64,000 nt of DNA from Azorinus chamasolen (GCA_963576725.1 OY755244.1:31314006-31378005); one strand, 5' to 3'; shown: positions 50,736-61,240, counted from the first letter of the stretch. The notes: a model not told the origin generated them from the sequence alone. Numbers and translations are program-made.

Positions 50736-50927
50736 TTCTGTAAAAGTCACTTTTTGAAACTGTTATGATAAATAGAGCTTTGCTCCATAGGAGCAGATGC
50801 TCTATTTATCACAATGGTTTCAAAATTACACAGTTCTAAAATTTTCCTTTTTCTATTTAATGCTCCATTACAGTAGATTTATTAAAAGAGGTTAGGTAAA
50901 AAAATAGCCTATAAGAGAATGGGTTAA
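50600..50927 (+). mobile_element. MITE C with amplified left end
   Basis: The left terminal unit (GACCCATTCCCTAATATTGA + TGCCTTTT) is repeated in tandem about five times before one normal C body. The core is lengthened by lost bases (GCTCCATAGGAGC). The right end is ATAAGAGAATGGGTTAA. Confidence 0.85.
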
Positions 50928-51178
50928 CCATTTACTCTATGAACATTCATTAAGAAATAATACATGTAATTACATGTAGCTGACTTTTTATAATGGCATC
51001 GTGAACATGGCAATCTTTACCTGGCAATCTTTACCACGGCAGAAACTGTAGAAATAGATACAATATTTCATAAGCAAACAGAGCAGACCCTGATCAAATA
51101 ACTCCTATAGGAACCATCTGATCTGGATCTACTTTGAATTGGCACCCAAAAGGGGTATCAATGGAGTAAGATGGTTAA
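50924..51178 (+). mobile_element. MITE A
   Basis: TTAACCATTTACTCTATGAAC at the left and TCAATGGAGTAAGATGGTTAA at the right. GGCAATCTTTACC is duplicated in tandem. The core is ACTCCTATAGGAACC. Confidence 0.8.
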
Positions 51179-51471
51179 GTATTTCTGTTTCACACTCTGT
51201 AGGGTGGATATGGAAGCTGAATACCAAAGTCAACCAAGTTTAGAATAAAATACATCTATTCAGTCAATGAAAACAACAAACATATTGCTAAATATGTACA
51301 TGGAATACATTCAAAATATAAAGCACTGATAAAACTCTTAGCACATTCAGATTGTAAAATATATTTCATCACAGATTAGAACAAACGTTTTACATTTATC
51401 TGTGCATCCTTTGAATGTAGGATCTGAGTGTAGTGGCATTTTGTGTACTTTGCTAACAGTGTAAACCAAGA

Positions 51472-51592
51472 TTAACCCTTTCCTCCATAGGCTATTTTTA
51501 GACCCAACCTCAAAGGAGCATTTACAAGACATAAGTAAAATTTTAGAATTTTGTAGTTTGAAACCATTGCGATAAATGGAGCATTTGCTCCT
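51472..51592 (-). mobile_element. MITE C left half ending at the core
   Basis: TTAACCCTTTCCTCCATAGGC through GGAGCATTTGCTCCTA. The element stops at its centre and another C begins immediately. Confidence 0.85.
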
Positions 51593-51797
51593 AAAACCCT
51601 TTCTACGCCTCTGTAAAAGTCACTTTTTGAAACCATTGTGAAAAATAGAAGATTGGCTCCATTGGAGCAAATGCTCTATTTATCACAATGGTTTCAAAAC
51701 AACAAAATTCTAGAATTTTCCTTTTCTCTAGTAAATGCTCCTTTTCGGTACATTTATTCAAAGAGGTTGGACCTAAAAATAGCCTATGAGGGAATGG
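51592..51797 (+). mobile_element. MITE C, right of the half element
   Basis: AAACCCTTTCTACGCCTCTG at the left and GCCTATGAGGGAATGG at the right. The core is TGGCTCCATTGGAGC. It is fused to the preceding half C. Confidence 0.8.
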
Positions 51798-51811
51798 AAT
51801 CAGTACAATCT

Positions 51812-51900
51812 GAGTGTCAAAAAATATGGATCCAGATGAGACGCAGAGTTACTTGTTGTCCAATATGGATCCAAACTATTTGGCATATGTAATCACATAT
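51812..51900 (+). mobile_element. MITE F hairpin fragment
   Basis: ATATGGATCCAGATGAGACGC / GTCCAATATGGATCCAAAC arms. TIRs are missing. Confidence 0.5.
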
Positions 51901-51924
51901 TCCTTGTTAGTAAGCAGAGTTGGG

Positions 51925-52171
51925 TTAACCTCTTCCCTGTTGCATTTTCATGTAAGAAATAATGACATCATGAATATTAATTGGCCTAATTTTTTACCAG
52001 CATTATTAACAATATTTTTATTGTGGCAGAAACTGTAGAATCAGATCTATTTTATGTCATAAAAAAGCAAACAGAGCAGACCCTAATCAGATAGCTCCTA
52101 CAGGAGCCATTTGATCTGTTGTACTCTGTTTGTAAGTGTGTGAAAAGGTTTTATATGAAGAAAAGGGTTAA
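51925..52171 (+). mobile_element. MITE A2
   Basis: TTAACCTCTTCCCTGTTGCAT at the left and ATGAAGAAAAGGGTTAA at the right. The core is AGCTCCTACAGGAGCC. Confidence 0.85.
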
Positions 52172-52419
52172 AGCCTCGTTAGTCACATCTCTTATTATCA
52201 GACAGGAGGGCACAGCGGTCCCAATTCTTGTGCCATTCAGGCAGAATTACATGGAACTAGTTCCTGCTTTTGATTGCTATTAGTTAATTGCATAAAGTAA
52301 TAATTGCTGTAAAATTCATTGAAAATAAAAACCTCTTTATTTCAGCAGTTAAACCATGAAACATCAAGAATTCATTTGAAACTATTTCTAACACAATGAA
52401 AAATTTGGAGTGCTTCTAT

Positions 52420-52675
52420 CATGAAATGACGTCTTCTACATTTTGGCGCTCAGACATTCTGAAATTTACTACTTCTACATCGGGTAGTCATGACAATTTG
52501 AAAATTACTACTTCTACATTACCCTGGGTACTCAGAAATATCATATTATTTTGAAAATTATTACTTCTATATCCAGGAATCGGACATTTTGATAAGTACG
52601 ATTTTTACATTCAGTCCTAAGACATTTTGAAAACAGACATTCAATTAAACCTTTTTGAAAATTTATACTTCTATT
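52420..52675. repeat. Diverged minisatellite, unit about 55-60 bp
   Basis: TTGAAAATTACTACTTCTACAT recurs with CAGACATT-type spacers. About five copies. Confidence 0.6.
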
Positions 52676-52679
52676 TCAA

Positions 52680-52950
52680 TTAACCCTTTCGCTGTTTGAA
52701 TATTCATGTCAGAAATAATGACAATCATGATGAATATTTATTAGCTGAATTTCTATAATGTAAACTTTTCAAGGAATGTTTTGGCTTTGACAAAAACTGT
52801 AGAATCAGATCTATATCATGTCTAAAGCAAACAGAGCAGACTAGATCAGACGGCTCCTATAGGAGCGACGGCTCCTATAGGAGCTGTCTGATCTGGGTCT
52901 TTTCTGTTTGCAAATGCGTGAAAAGGTGTTTTATATAAGGGAAAGGGTTA
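52680..52950 (+). mobile_element. MITE A2 with duplicated core
   Basis: TTAACCCTTTCGCTGTTTGAAT at the left and TAAGGGAAAGGGTTAA at the right. The core GACGGCTCCTATAGGAGC occurs twice head to tail (52848-52883). Confidence 0.9.
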
Positions 52951-53045
52951 AAAAGCAAACTTTTTTCAAAATTGATAAGACCTCTTGAAAACAAGAAAAT
53001 AAGTTCATACTAGGATCATGCATGATAACGTTCTAAAGTAGATCA

Positions 53046-53181
53046 AACCTTTTACCTAATGAAAATTCATGTAAAAAAATAATAACATCATGAATATAAA
53101 TTAGCTGAATTTTTATAATGCCATAAGAGCATAGGAATCTTTGGCTATGGCATAAACTGCAGAATAAGATCTACATGTATA
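53046..53181 (+). mobile_element. MITE A2 left half, split by a DIRS-like element
   Basis: ACCTTTTACCTAATGAAAATTC through GCAGAATAAGATCTACATG. The matching right half is at 56223-56330. Confidence 0.65.
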
Positions 53182-53473
53182 GTTGGTTGATCTACCAATC
53201 AGAATCACCATGAGTAAGGAAATGCTAGCACGTGACCAATACCATCAGAGAATTGATGCTGTCTAACTGACCAGACCTTTTCGATATAAGTTAAAGTTTT
53301 CAAAAGATTTTATAATAAATGAGAAATAGCGATATTTTAGGACTACACAGTTAATCAGGATAAGATCTTTGCGTTAGACGTAATCTTCTGTTACAGGAAT
53401 ATCTGATTTCGAAGGAATTTACTGGGATAACAATACATGTAGTTTACACTGTGCCGAGTTCTTTGTTCAAATA

Positions 53474-55080
53474 ATGGCGGACAGTGTAGACTTTACCCCA
53501 ACATCCCAGACTCAGGTTAACAATAATGAATTGAATTCTGGAGATATAGAGTCTCTTCAGGGTTTGCACCTGGAGTCTCTGCTGATTTAAACAACAAATC
53601 TTGTCCAGGCAGTCTAGATTAGGACTTTTTAGAGTTTTTGCAAGGCTTTCTCCGGCTACTTCTACACGCCCGGCTGATAAGCCATTGCGTAATACAGCCA
53701 GTGGAAATTTACCACTTAGCACTGGAACAGGCGTGAGGTCAGTGTACAGTACCACAGCTGATGTTGCGGTGTGTAATCCCAACAGTTTAGTAAATAACGT
53801 AAGTGTTAATCTTGGGAACATGCGATTGCCAGGTTACAGTATCGTCGGATCCGATAATGGCCGTTCCATCGGCAAACAACTTTATGTTGTTACTGATACA
53901 ACAGTTAAAGGAAACAAAAGAGTTGTATGCTAAACAGAAGCAGCATTTGGATAATCTTACACAGGCAGTAAGTGACATTTAAAATAAAAGACAATGTGTC
54001 CATGGGACAAGGATGCCCCCGCTGGCAAACAGGAAGTAGATGAACGACAGACCTGAAATTAGGGGAGACATGGTACAACTCACTATGATTATGCTTCAGA
54101 CCAAATATCAAATCATTCCAGCTTATACAAGCCAAGAAATCTTTGACGGAAGATTTTGAGGACGTACGTACGGGACGGACAAGGGTAAAACTTAATGCCC
54201 CCGCATTATGGGGGCATTAATGGGGGCATAAAAACTGCCAGCGAGTACTCTGGAGACCAAGGTAGCCAATATGAACTTGTGTCTTCAGAGATATCTGATT
54301 CGGATCATGAACCTGCGACTTAACAGCAAACACTAAATTAAAAGTCAACAGGTTGTGACACAAGATAAATAAGATGGCAGTTTTCGAAACTTGAAGAATT
54401 CGGGCTGGCAGCAGAATTGGTGGCTGATAAGTCTCCAACCGTTCAAGACATGTTAACCAAATATAATCCGACAGAAAACTGCATAATTTTGGAAGTCCCA
54501 AAAGTAAACAAACTTTTGTGAACTAGCAAACAAACAGAAAAAGACCGAAAACAAATGGATAAAGGAATGAAGAGAACGCAAACCTATCTCACAGAAGGGA
54601 TGATTCCCATCATTCAGCTTATGCACAAAACGCTACACATGGACTTGGAAGATACCGAAGAACTGTTTGTCATTATATGTATTCAACCGTATGGCGTCCA
54701 CTCATCAGGATTTCTCGGGTCACAGAAGGCGACTGTTGATGCCTGCTATTTCTAACAAGTATATATCTCTTTGCAACGAGATGGAAGCGTTTTCCTCCCC
54801 AACACACTTGTTTGGTGACAACAAGGAACTCGAGAAATGAGTCAAGGAGAAAGATGACACCAAACAATTGGGAAAAAGTCCGAGTGTTGTGCTTATGGGT
54901 TATTCATGTCAACAACATAAGCCTAATCTCAAGTGGGGTTCAAAAGACCCGACTTCTTACAGGAATACATCTTCTTCAAATAGGGGGTTTTTGGGGGAAA
55001 AGGGCCCTGGCATACCATACTGCACATCAGCACCACAGGCCAGCTCCAAAGACAGGCGGCTAGGGCCAGAAAAGGTTTCT
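53474..55080 (+). pseudogene. DIRS ORF1 (gag-like) remnant
   Basis: Begins with ATG at 53474 (MADSVDFTPTSQTQ). Pieces in different frames include ETKELYAKQKQHLDNLTQAV near 53910-53990, ILEVPKVNK with the KYNPTENC lead near 54460-54510, and a basic Gly/Ser-rich C-terminal part near 54860-55080. The PENC...VPKVN block is typical of DIRS-type gag proteins. Several stops and frame changes. Confidence 0.6.
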
Positions 55081-55139
55081 AGCTCACCTCAAATCGTAAA
55101 AATTTTTAATGCAAGTATGACATTGTGCTTAGTAAATAC

Positions 55140-55256
55140 ACCAGAGAATTTACTGGCCAGGAAGGTTTCTTTATATCATCAAATTGGGCTAAACTAACTA
55201 ATGACAGGTATCTTTTTGATATTATCAAGTTTGGATATAAACTAGAATTTGAACTG
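55140..55256 (+). pseudogene. Start of DIRS reverse transcriptase, truncated
   Basis: SSNWAKLTNDRYLFDIIKFG matches the usual beginning of the DIRS RT ORF (W..lT.D..vL...GY). It then joins directly to the recombinase, so the catalytic RT and RNase H domains were deleted. Confidence 0.6.
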
Positions 55257-55283
55257 TGGGTACTCCTATCAGTAAGCAAGTCC

Positions 55284-56200
55284 CTTTGGCACCCAAGGGA
55301 GATGAAGCACCGATTGCAGAAACTGTCTTTTCAGAGTCTCAGGGAAAAGCTCTGTGACAAAGGCTTATCAGCAGACTCTGTCAATCTCATCCTCTCATTC
55401 TGGAGAGAGGGTACCAAACGTCAATATGGGACATACCTCAACAAGTGGCTTCAATTTTGCAGTGCAAGGGAGACTGATCCATATAGCACCTATAATATCC
55501 TTTCTAACGAATTTATACAATATAGTGGAATTAATACTGCAAAATCAGCAATATTGAGTGTTGTTATATTGTAAATAGTGTTCAAGTTGGTAACAATGTA
55601 GTGATTAAACAGTTCTTGAAAGGGGTGTTAATAATAAAAACAAAACCACATTACCAAGGTACAATTGTACCAGGTATTGTTTTATGTTACATTGTGGAAA
55701 TAAGTTAAGTTTGAAACAGTTAACTTTCAAACTAACTCCGTTACTTGCATTAACTACAGGTCAAAGAACCAAGAGTCCAGGGTTGCCACAAACCAGAGGA
55801 AACAAAAATCCCTGACATAATTTCAAATTTCCCTGACACATTTCATCGCAAAATTTGGTCTTTCTGGAATATATTTATATGGATTTTTTTAGAATATATA
55901 ACCTTCATTCTCATGTTTTCAAAATTCCCTGACAATTCCCTGACAGTTGTCTGTATTTTCAAATTTCCCTGACAGTTCTTTAAATTCCCTGACAATTCCC
56001 TGACCTTGAAAAAAATAAATTTCCCTGACTTTTGGCAACCCTGCAGACACTGCATTGCATTAATATTCAGACCGTTGAACTTTGTACAGAATATGTCAGG
56101 ATAGGTGATTTATTAAAAACTAGTAAACCAGGGACACACCTTGATTGCATTTCATCACTCACGTGATTCTGGTAGATAGGGACTAACAAAATTAACATCA
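55284..56200 (+). pseudogene. DIRS tyrosine recombinase, interrupted
   Basis: N-terminal core-binding part at 55354-55574 (SADSVNLILSFWREGTKRQY and YSGINTAKSAILSVV). The catalytic part resumes in another frame near 55690-55770 with LKQLTFKLTPLLALTTGQR, whose Arg is expected to be catalytic. The TIR element follows, then QTLHCINIQ and KTSKPGTHLDC (56044-56160). No full C-terminal His-x-x-Arg/Tyr motif is visible before the end. Confidence 0.65.
55778..56043. mobile_element. hAT-like short TIR element inside the recombinase
   Basis: CAGGGTTGCCA at the left and TGGCAACCCTG at the right. The interior has repeated TTCCCTGACA. An 8-bp duplication is not evident, so the hAT assignment rests on the TIR only. 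Confidence 0.6.
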
Positions 56201-56222
56201 AACTTTAACTTCCAGGTAAGTT

Positions 56223-56330
56223 TTCTATATTATTATTTCATAAGCAAATAGAACAGATCATGATCAGATGGCTCCTGTATGAGCCATCTGATCTGGATCT
56301 ACTCTTTCTGCAAGAGTGTCTAAAGGCCTA
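56223..56330 (+). mobile_element. MITE A2 right half after the DIRS element
   Basis: TATTATTTCATAAGCAAATAG through the hairpin with core GGCTCCTGTATGAGCC and AGTGTCTAAAGGCCTA. It continues the left half at 53046. Confidence 0.65.
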
Positions 56331-56467
56331 TTTTACTCCATAAATACGCCTTTTTATGCCTTTGCGAACAAATAAGGTCCAGTAAGTTCCTGTAGGAGCT
56401 GTCTGATCTCTGTTTGCTTATGACATTATATAGATCTTATTCTACAATTTCTGCACCGGTAACATAT

Positions 56468-56697
56468 TTAACCCTTTCCTCCATAGGCTATTTTTAGACC
56501 CAACCTTTTTGATTGAGTCTACCAAATAGGACCATTTACTAGAGAAAAGGAAAATATTAGAATTGTTTAGTATAGAAACCATTGTGATAAATAGAGCATT
56601 TGTTCCTATAGGAGCAAATGCTCTATTTATCACAATGGTTTCAAGAAGTGACTAATACAGAGGCATAGAAAGGCGTATTTATGGAGGAAAGGGTTAA
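56468..56697 (-). mobile_element. MITE C, first of a nested pair
   Basis: TTAACCCTTTCCTCCATAGGC at the left and TATGGAGGAAAGGGTTAA at the right. The core is TTTGTTCCTATAGGAGCAAA. Opposite in orientation to its neighbour. Confidence 0.9.
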
Positions 56698-56917
56698 CCC
56701 ATTCCCTCATATTGACGACTTTTGATGACTCTGTAAAAGTCACTTTGTGAAACCAATGTGATAAATAGAGCATTTGTTCCTATAGGAGCAAATGCTCTAT
56801 CACAATGGTTTCAAACTACAAAATTCTAAACTTTTTCTTTTCTCTAGTTGGTGCTCCTTTTCGGTAGATTTATTCAAAGAGGTTGGATCTAAAATAGACC
56901 ATGAGGTAATGGGTTAA
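56694..56917 (+). mobile_element. MITE C, second of a nested pair
   Basis: TTAACCCATTCCCTCATATTG at the left and CATGAGGTAATGGGTTAA at the right. Core as in its neighbour; the right outer arm has lost TTTAT. Confidence 0.9.
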
Positions 56918-56991
56918 GTATTCATATGCCATTATAAAACTTGAGATAATAACATTATTTCTTACATAAATATTTGTGGAGTAAAGGGTTA

Positions 56992-57506
56992 AAGAAATCT
57001 ATACAAAATTAACAATAGAGGTTAAAGGTTACAGTCATAAAGATGTTTTCATTTGCTCAGTGTATTATATCTGTAGCAATGAAATACATCAACAAACTTG
57101 GAGCTCTGTTTGCACTGAGACCAAAGCAATAATTCCACATGGCAAGAAAATGGGTAAATAGAAGCAATTGGAGTGTATGAATCATTGAACACATACATGT
57201 GTCTTTGAAGAAACAAACATACATGTATTATCTGCTGAAAGTGAAAGCATGATGAACTAGAACTATCACTACTATGCGAGGGTACTAAAAGTATAACTGA
57301 TGGACAGATTATGGATAATGGCAAGGGATCGCTGCTCACATCAGATGACACAAAAATATTCTCCAGGATTGGTTTCCAATATCACCTTAATACAACATAT
57401 AACTGAGCTGCTCTAGGAGAAACTTTCCCTTGTGTGCTTGCTTTGCAGAAATTATAGATGAAATAGAACTATTTACCAAAGTCTACATTTTTGCATATTT
57501 ACCCAT
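56992..57506. other. No gene recognised
   Basis: Unique-looking AT-rich DNA. A 100-codon minus-strand frame (57049-57351) is Ser-rich and has no recognisable domain. Confidence 0.3.
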
Positions 57507-57893
57507 ATAACCCTTTCCCTGCTGCATATTCATGTAAGAAAAAATGGCATCCGCTCTGTTTGCTCATAAAATAATATAGATCTGATTTTATAGTTCTGCC
57601 ATGGAAAAATATTCTCCTGTTCATCATGTCATTATAAAAATACAGCTACAGTAAAAAAAAAAACCTCTAATGCGACCACCAAAAATGGTCTTAAAGGTAG
57701 GTGGTAACTTAATGCAGAATGAAAGTTATGCAGAAAGCTCCTACAGGAGCTTTCTGCATAACTTTCATCCTGCGTTAAGCAACCACTTGCTTTTAAAGGC
57801 ATCTTTGTTTATTTATAAAGTGGTCACATTAGACGGGTTTTACTATATTAAATATTCATGGACAGTATTTTTACATGAATATTCATCAGTTAA
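57507..57893 (-). mobile_element. A2/A chimera with nested MITE D
   Basis: ACCCTTTCCCTGCTGCATATT at the left jumps to CCGCTCTGTTTGCTCATAAAAT of a reversed A body. It ends after the D element with GAATATTCATCAGTTAA. The core is missing. Confidence 0.6.
57647..57847. mobile_element. MITE D in a TA of the A2 body
   Basis: TACAGTAAAAAAAAAAACCTC at the left and AGACGGGTTTTACTATA at the right. The near-perfect arms GAATGAAAGTTATGCAGAAAG / CTTTCTGCATAACTTTCATC surround the core AGCTCCTACAGGAGCT. Confidence 0.85.
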
Positions 57894-57961
57894 ATGTTTA
57901 ATACAAGACTTACATTAACTTCTATTCATAAAGGATATAACCTTGCATAAATATTCATCAA

Positions 57962-58213
57962 TTAATCCTTTCCTTAATACAATGTATAAATGCTTTGTCA
58001 TTAATTTGCAAACAGAACAGACTCGTACAAGATGACTCCTATAGGAGCCACCTGATCAGGGTCTGCTCTGTTTGCTTATTGTATAATACAGATCTGATTC
58101 TAGTTTCTACATGAGCTAATATGCCTTGTATTCATATGCCATTACAAAAAATTATCTAATATTAATATAATATCATCATTTCTTACATAAATATTAAAAA
58201 TGGAAAGAGTTAA
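57962..58213 (-). mobile_element. MITE A2
   Basis: TTAATCCTTTCCTTAATAC at the left and AAATGGAAAGAGTTAA at the right. The core is GACTCCTATAGGAGCC. Confidence 0.75.
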
Positions 58214-58466
58214 TTACTAAACAGTGACAACCCTTATGTGATGCATCTTCTGGTATTTTTTCATCATGATCACCTTATTGATTTATTTTATCAAGCTCTT
58301 GTATATTGAGAAAAACCATCAAACAATTTCTTCAGTGATATGTCTAAACAATGTCACATAATGTATCATTAGCACTGCAAACAGATGCAAGCACTTCAAG
58401 CTCAGGGCTCATAGTTAACATGCAAAAACACTCCAATAGGAGCTTTCTGCATTATTTTTGCATGCA

Positions 58467-58720
58467 TTAACCCGTTACTCCATAAATACATGTACATCTT
58501 TTAACGCCTTTGCAAATAGAGTACACCCAGATCAGATGGGTCTGGTAGGAGCTGTCTGATCAGGCACTGCTCTGTTTGCTTAATAACATTATACAAATCA
58601 GATTCTACAGTTTTTACCAGGGCTACAACTTATTTTATAAGCCATTAAAGACATATTAGATAATTAATATCCCAAGATACATTATTTCTTATATGACTAT
58701 TCATAGAGTAAAGGGGTTAA
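58467..58720 (-). mobile_element. MITE A nested in D
   Basis: TTAACCCGTTACTCCATAAATA at the left and TTCATAGAGTAAAGGGGTTAA at the right. Excision restores D's GCATTAAGCAA. The core is GTCTGGTAGGAGC. Confidence 0.85.
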
Positions 58721-58733
58721 GCAAACACCTGCT

Positions 58734-58963
58734 TTAACCCACTCCCGCATATTGACACCTTTTGACGCTTCTGTAAAAATCACTTTGTGAAACCATTGTG
58801 ATAAATACAGCATTTGCTCCTACAGGAGCAAATGCTCTATTTATCACAGTGGTTTCAAACTATAAAATTTTAAAATTTTCCTTTTCTCTAGTTTATGCTC
58901 CTTTTTTGTAGATTTATCTCAAAGAGGTTGGGTCTAAAAATAGCCTAAGTTGGAATGGGTTAA
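58734..58963 (+). mobile_element. MITE C nested in D
   Basis: TTAACCCACTCCCGCATATTG at the left and AGTTGGAATGGGTTAA at the right. The core is TTTGCTCCTACAGGAGCAAA. Excision restores D's CCTGCTTTAA. Confidence 0.9.
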
Positions 58964-59188
58964 AACATCATTATGGCTAATTATTCAGTGGTCATTATAG
59001 ACAGGTTCTACTATAACTCAAGATCTGATCAATCTGATACTTGAGAATGAACTATGGCGCCTGGTGAACTAAAACACCAACACCAAAACATACAAACACA
59101 TCACAATATAAGAATAACAATATATGAATACCAATATAACTATATTACCTTTTTCAAATCTGTCATGTCAATATACATTTTGTTCTCT

Positions 59189-59280
59189 TAACCTATACCC
59201 TATATATATGCCTTTTAACACATGCAAATAGTAGACCTAGATCAGCTGGTCTTGATCTTTTCTGTTGGCAAGTGCTAGTT
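59189..59280 (-). mobile_element. MITE A2 fragment
   Basis: TTAACCTATACCCTATATATA, then a shortened hairpin (GTAGACCTAGATCAGCTGG / CTTGATCTTTTCTG). Confidence 0.5.
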
Positions 59281-59440
59281 TTCTTGCAATAAGCTCTCAT
59301 AGAGTACACAAGTGTATGTTATTTTGCATGGAATGTTTGCCAGCAATATTTGTGCATAATATTTTAACAGCTTCATACACAAATTGTTGTAAGTACATTG
59401 GAAGCAACAACTTTAAATGAGTACAGGGTTGGATTTTTTT

Positions 59441-59519
59441 CAGGTGGAAGCTTAATGGACAACAAAAGTTATGTAAAGCTTTCTCTATCATTTAACTGTT
59501 GAACAGTAATTTGCTTTTA
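59441..59519. mobile_element. MITE D fragment
   Basis: TCAGGTGGAAGCTTAATGGAC and AGTTATGTAAAGCTTTCTC. Decayed hairpin, ending in the next TTAA. Confidence 0.4.
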
Positions 59520-59753
59520 ACCATTTCTTTTATATTAATGCTTTTTCACGACATTGCAAAGTAGACAAATATCAGTCAGCTCCTATAGGAGCTGTCTGAT
59601 CAAGGTGTGCTCTGTTTGCTTATGACATGATATAGATTTGATTCCATAGATTTTGTCATAACAACAACTTCCCTTGAAGATTTTACACTACAGTATAAAA
59701 ATTCAGCTATTAGACATTTATAATGTTCTTCTTTGGAACAGGGAAATAGTTAA
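59517..59753 (-). mobile_element. MITE A2
   Basis: TTAACCATTTCTTTTATATTAA at the left and GAACAGGGAAATAGTTAA at the right. The core is AGCTCCTATAGGAGCT. Confidence 0.8.
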
Positions 59754-59768
59754 AGGAACCTATGTCTA

Positions 59769-59878
59769 TTAACCCTTTGCCTAAGATAGATGGTTTTAAC
59801 ACCTTTGCAAACAGAGAAGACTAAGATCAGATAGCTCACCCAGGAGCCTTCTAATACGGGTCTGCCCTGTTTGCTTAA
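59769..59878 (-). mobile_element. MITE A2, truncated after the hairpin
   Basis: TTAACCCTTTGCCTAAGATAG through a hairpin with core AGCTCACCCAGGAGCC, ending in TTAA at GTTTGCTTAA. Confidence 0.65.
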
Positions 59879-60110
59879 CTCTTTAATCCATGAATACTCA
59901 TGATAAGAAATAATGACATCATGAATATCATTTTTTATAATTGCAAATGAATACAAGAATATTAAATTTTGGTAGAAAGTGTAGAATCATATCTACTAGT
60001 ATATTATTTCATTAGCTAACAGAGCAGTCCCTGACTACAGAAGCCATCTGATCTGGGTCTATTCTGTTTGCAAAGACATATAAAGGCCTATTTATGGAGT
60101 AAAGGGTTAA
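59875..60110 (+). mobile_element. MITE A
   Basis: TTAACTCTTTAATCCATGAATA at the left and CTATTTATGGAGTAAAGGGTTAA at the right. The first hairpin arm is damaged (CAGTCCCTGACTACAGAAGCC). Confidence 0.8.
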
Positions 60111-60114
60111 GAAT

Positions 60115-60246
60115 ACTAGAGATCTTTCTCTACAGGTACTGTCCATGGCCAAACATTTCTGTGGCTATATTCCATTATAAAATCATATCTAATACTCATG
60201 TTGTTATTATTTCTGAAATATTTCTCTTTATCGGGTAAAGGTTATG
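60115..60246 (-). mobile_element. MITE A right part
   Basis: GTCCATGGCCAAACATTTCTG, CATTATAAAATCATATCTAAT and a TCGGGTAAAGG end. Confidence 0.5.
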
Positions 60247-60398
60247 TAACCATATTGTAGCTAGGTCATAATTTCAAAATAAAAGAGTATTTATACTGAA
60301 AATCTACATAATATTGCTCAATTCCCGATACATACTCATACGAACATCAAAAGCAATGACTACAATTGTATCAAAACCTTGCTAAGCAACTCCAATTC

Positions 60399-60648
60399 TT
60401 AACCCTTTCCTTCACAAATACGCCTTTTAACACTTTAACAAACAGCAGACCTAGATCAGACGGCTCCTGCAAGAGCCGTCTGATCAGGGTCAGCTCTGTT
60501 TGCTTAACATGAAATTATATCAACCTGATTCTAAAGTTTCTGCCATGGCAAAAATTTCCAGTGTTTATATGCCAATTCAAACATTCATCTTATTAATTTT
60601 CATGATGTTGTAACTTCTTACATCAATATTCATGAGGTAAAGGGTTAA
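60399..60648 (-). mobile_element. MITE A2
   Basis: TTAACCCTTTCCTTCACAAATA at the left and TTCATGAGGTAAAGGGTTAA at the right. The core is GGCTCCTGCAAGAGCC. Confidence 0.85.
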
Positions 60649-60736
60649 TCCATTCTATATAGTTACTCACGAGCCATGCCATGTGAAAAGGCTTATGCAG
60701 CAAATGCAGACCAAGATCTGCCACATGTGACATCTG

Positions 60737-60975
60737 TTAATCGTTTCTCCCATGAATTTTAATTTAAGAATTTATTATAGCTGAATATTCATGTACTGGA
60801 TTTTATAATTACACATTAATAAGGAAATGTTTGGATGTTACAGAAAGTTCAGAATCAGATCTACATTATTCCATAAGCAAACAGAGCAGACTTTGATCAG
60901 ACAGCTCCAGTCTCTAATCTGGGTCTTCTCTGTTGGCAAAAGTGCCAATATTCACCCATATGATGGAAAGAGTCA
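60737..60975 (+). mobile_element. MITE A2 variant
   Basis: TTAATCGTTTCTCCCATGAAT at the left, with AATTTAAGAATTTATTA as in 16584-17009. One hairpin arm is short. The right end ATGATGGAAAGAGT is decayed. Confidence 0.65.
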
Positions 60976-60989
60976 AGTGGCTACATTGG

Positions 60990-61240
60990 TTAACATTTTC
61001 TTCCATGAATACTCATTTCAAAGCCTTTGCAAATAGAGTAGACAGAGATCAGATGACTCCTGTAGAAGCCATCTGATCAGGGTCTGCTCTGTTTGCTTAT
61101 GATATAATATAGATATGATTCTACAGTTTCTGCCATTGCCAAAATTTTCCTGTGTCAATGTGCTATTACAACAATTAATCTAATCTAATGAATATTTATG
61201 ATGGTATTATTTCTTTACATGAATATTTATGGTGTAAAAG
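60990..61240 (-). mobile_element. MITE A
   Basis: TTAACATTTTCTTCCATGAATA at the left and ATATTTATGGTGTAAAAG at the right. The core is GACTCCTGTAGAAGCC. Confidence 0.75.

Larger units (their letters stand above)
53182..56222 (+). mobile_element. Degenerate DIRS-like tyrosine-recombinase retroelement
   Basis: Contains, in order, a gag-like ORF1 remnant, the first 30-odd codons of a reverse-transcriptase domain, and a tyrosine recombinase. Most of RT and all of RNase H are missing. Boundaries are inferred from the two halves of the MITE A2 that surround it. Many stops and frameshifts mean it is dead. A 266-bp TIR element lies inside its recombinase. Confidence 0.65.
56331..56991 (-). mobile_element. 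MITE A holding two MITE C copies
   Basis: Left part TTTTACTCCATAAATACGCC through CTACAATTTCTGCACCGG to TTAA. Right part TTAAGTATTCATATGCCATTAT through TGGAGTAAAGGGTTAA. In between lie two complete C elements sharing one TTAA. Confidence 0.8.
58410..59014. mobile_element. MITE D holding a MITE A and a MITE C
   Basis: D pieces: 58410-58466 (CACTCCAATAGGAGCTTTCTG to TTTTTGCATGCATTAA), 58721-58733 (GCAAACACCTGCT) and 58964-59014 (CAGTGGTCATTATAGACAGG to TTCTACTATA). The gaps hold A and C, each flanked by TTAA. The outer left arm is missing. Confidence 0.75.

Noticed and set aside
57049..57351. 100-codon Ser-rich minus-strand frame
   Set aside because: No domain, no splice context and low complexity. 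Probably chance.
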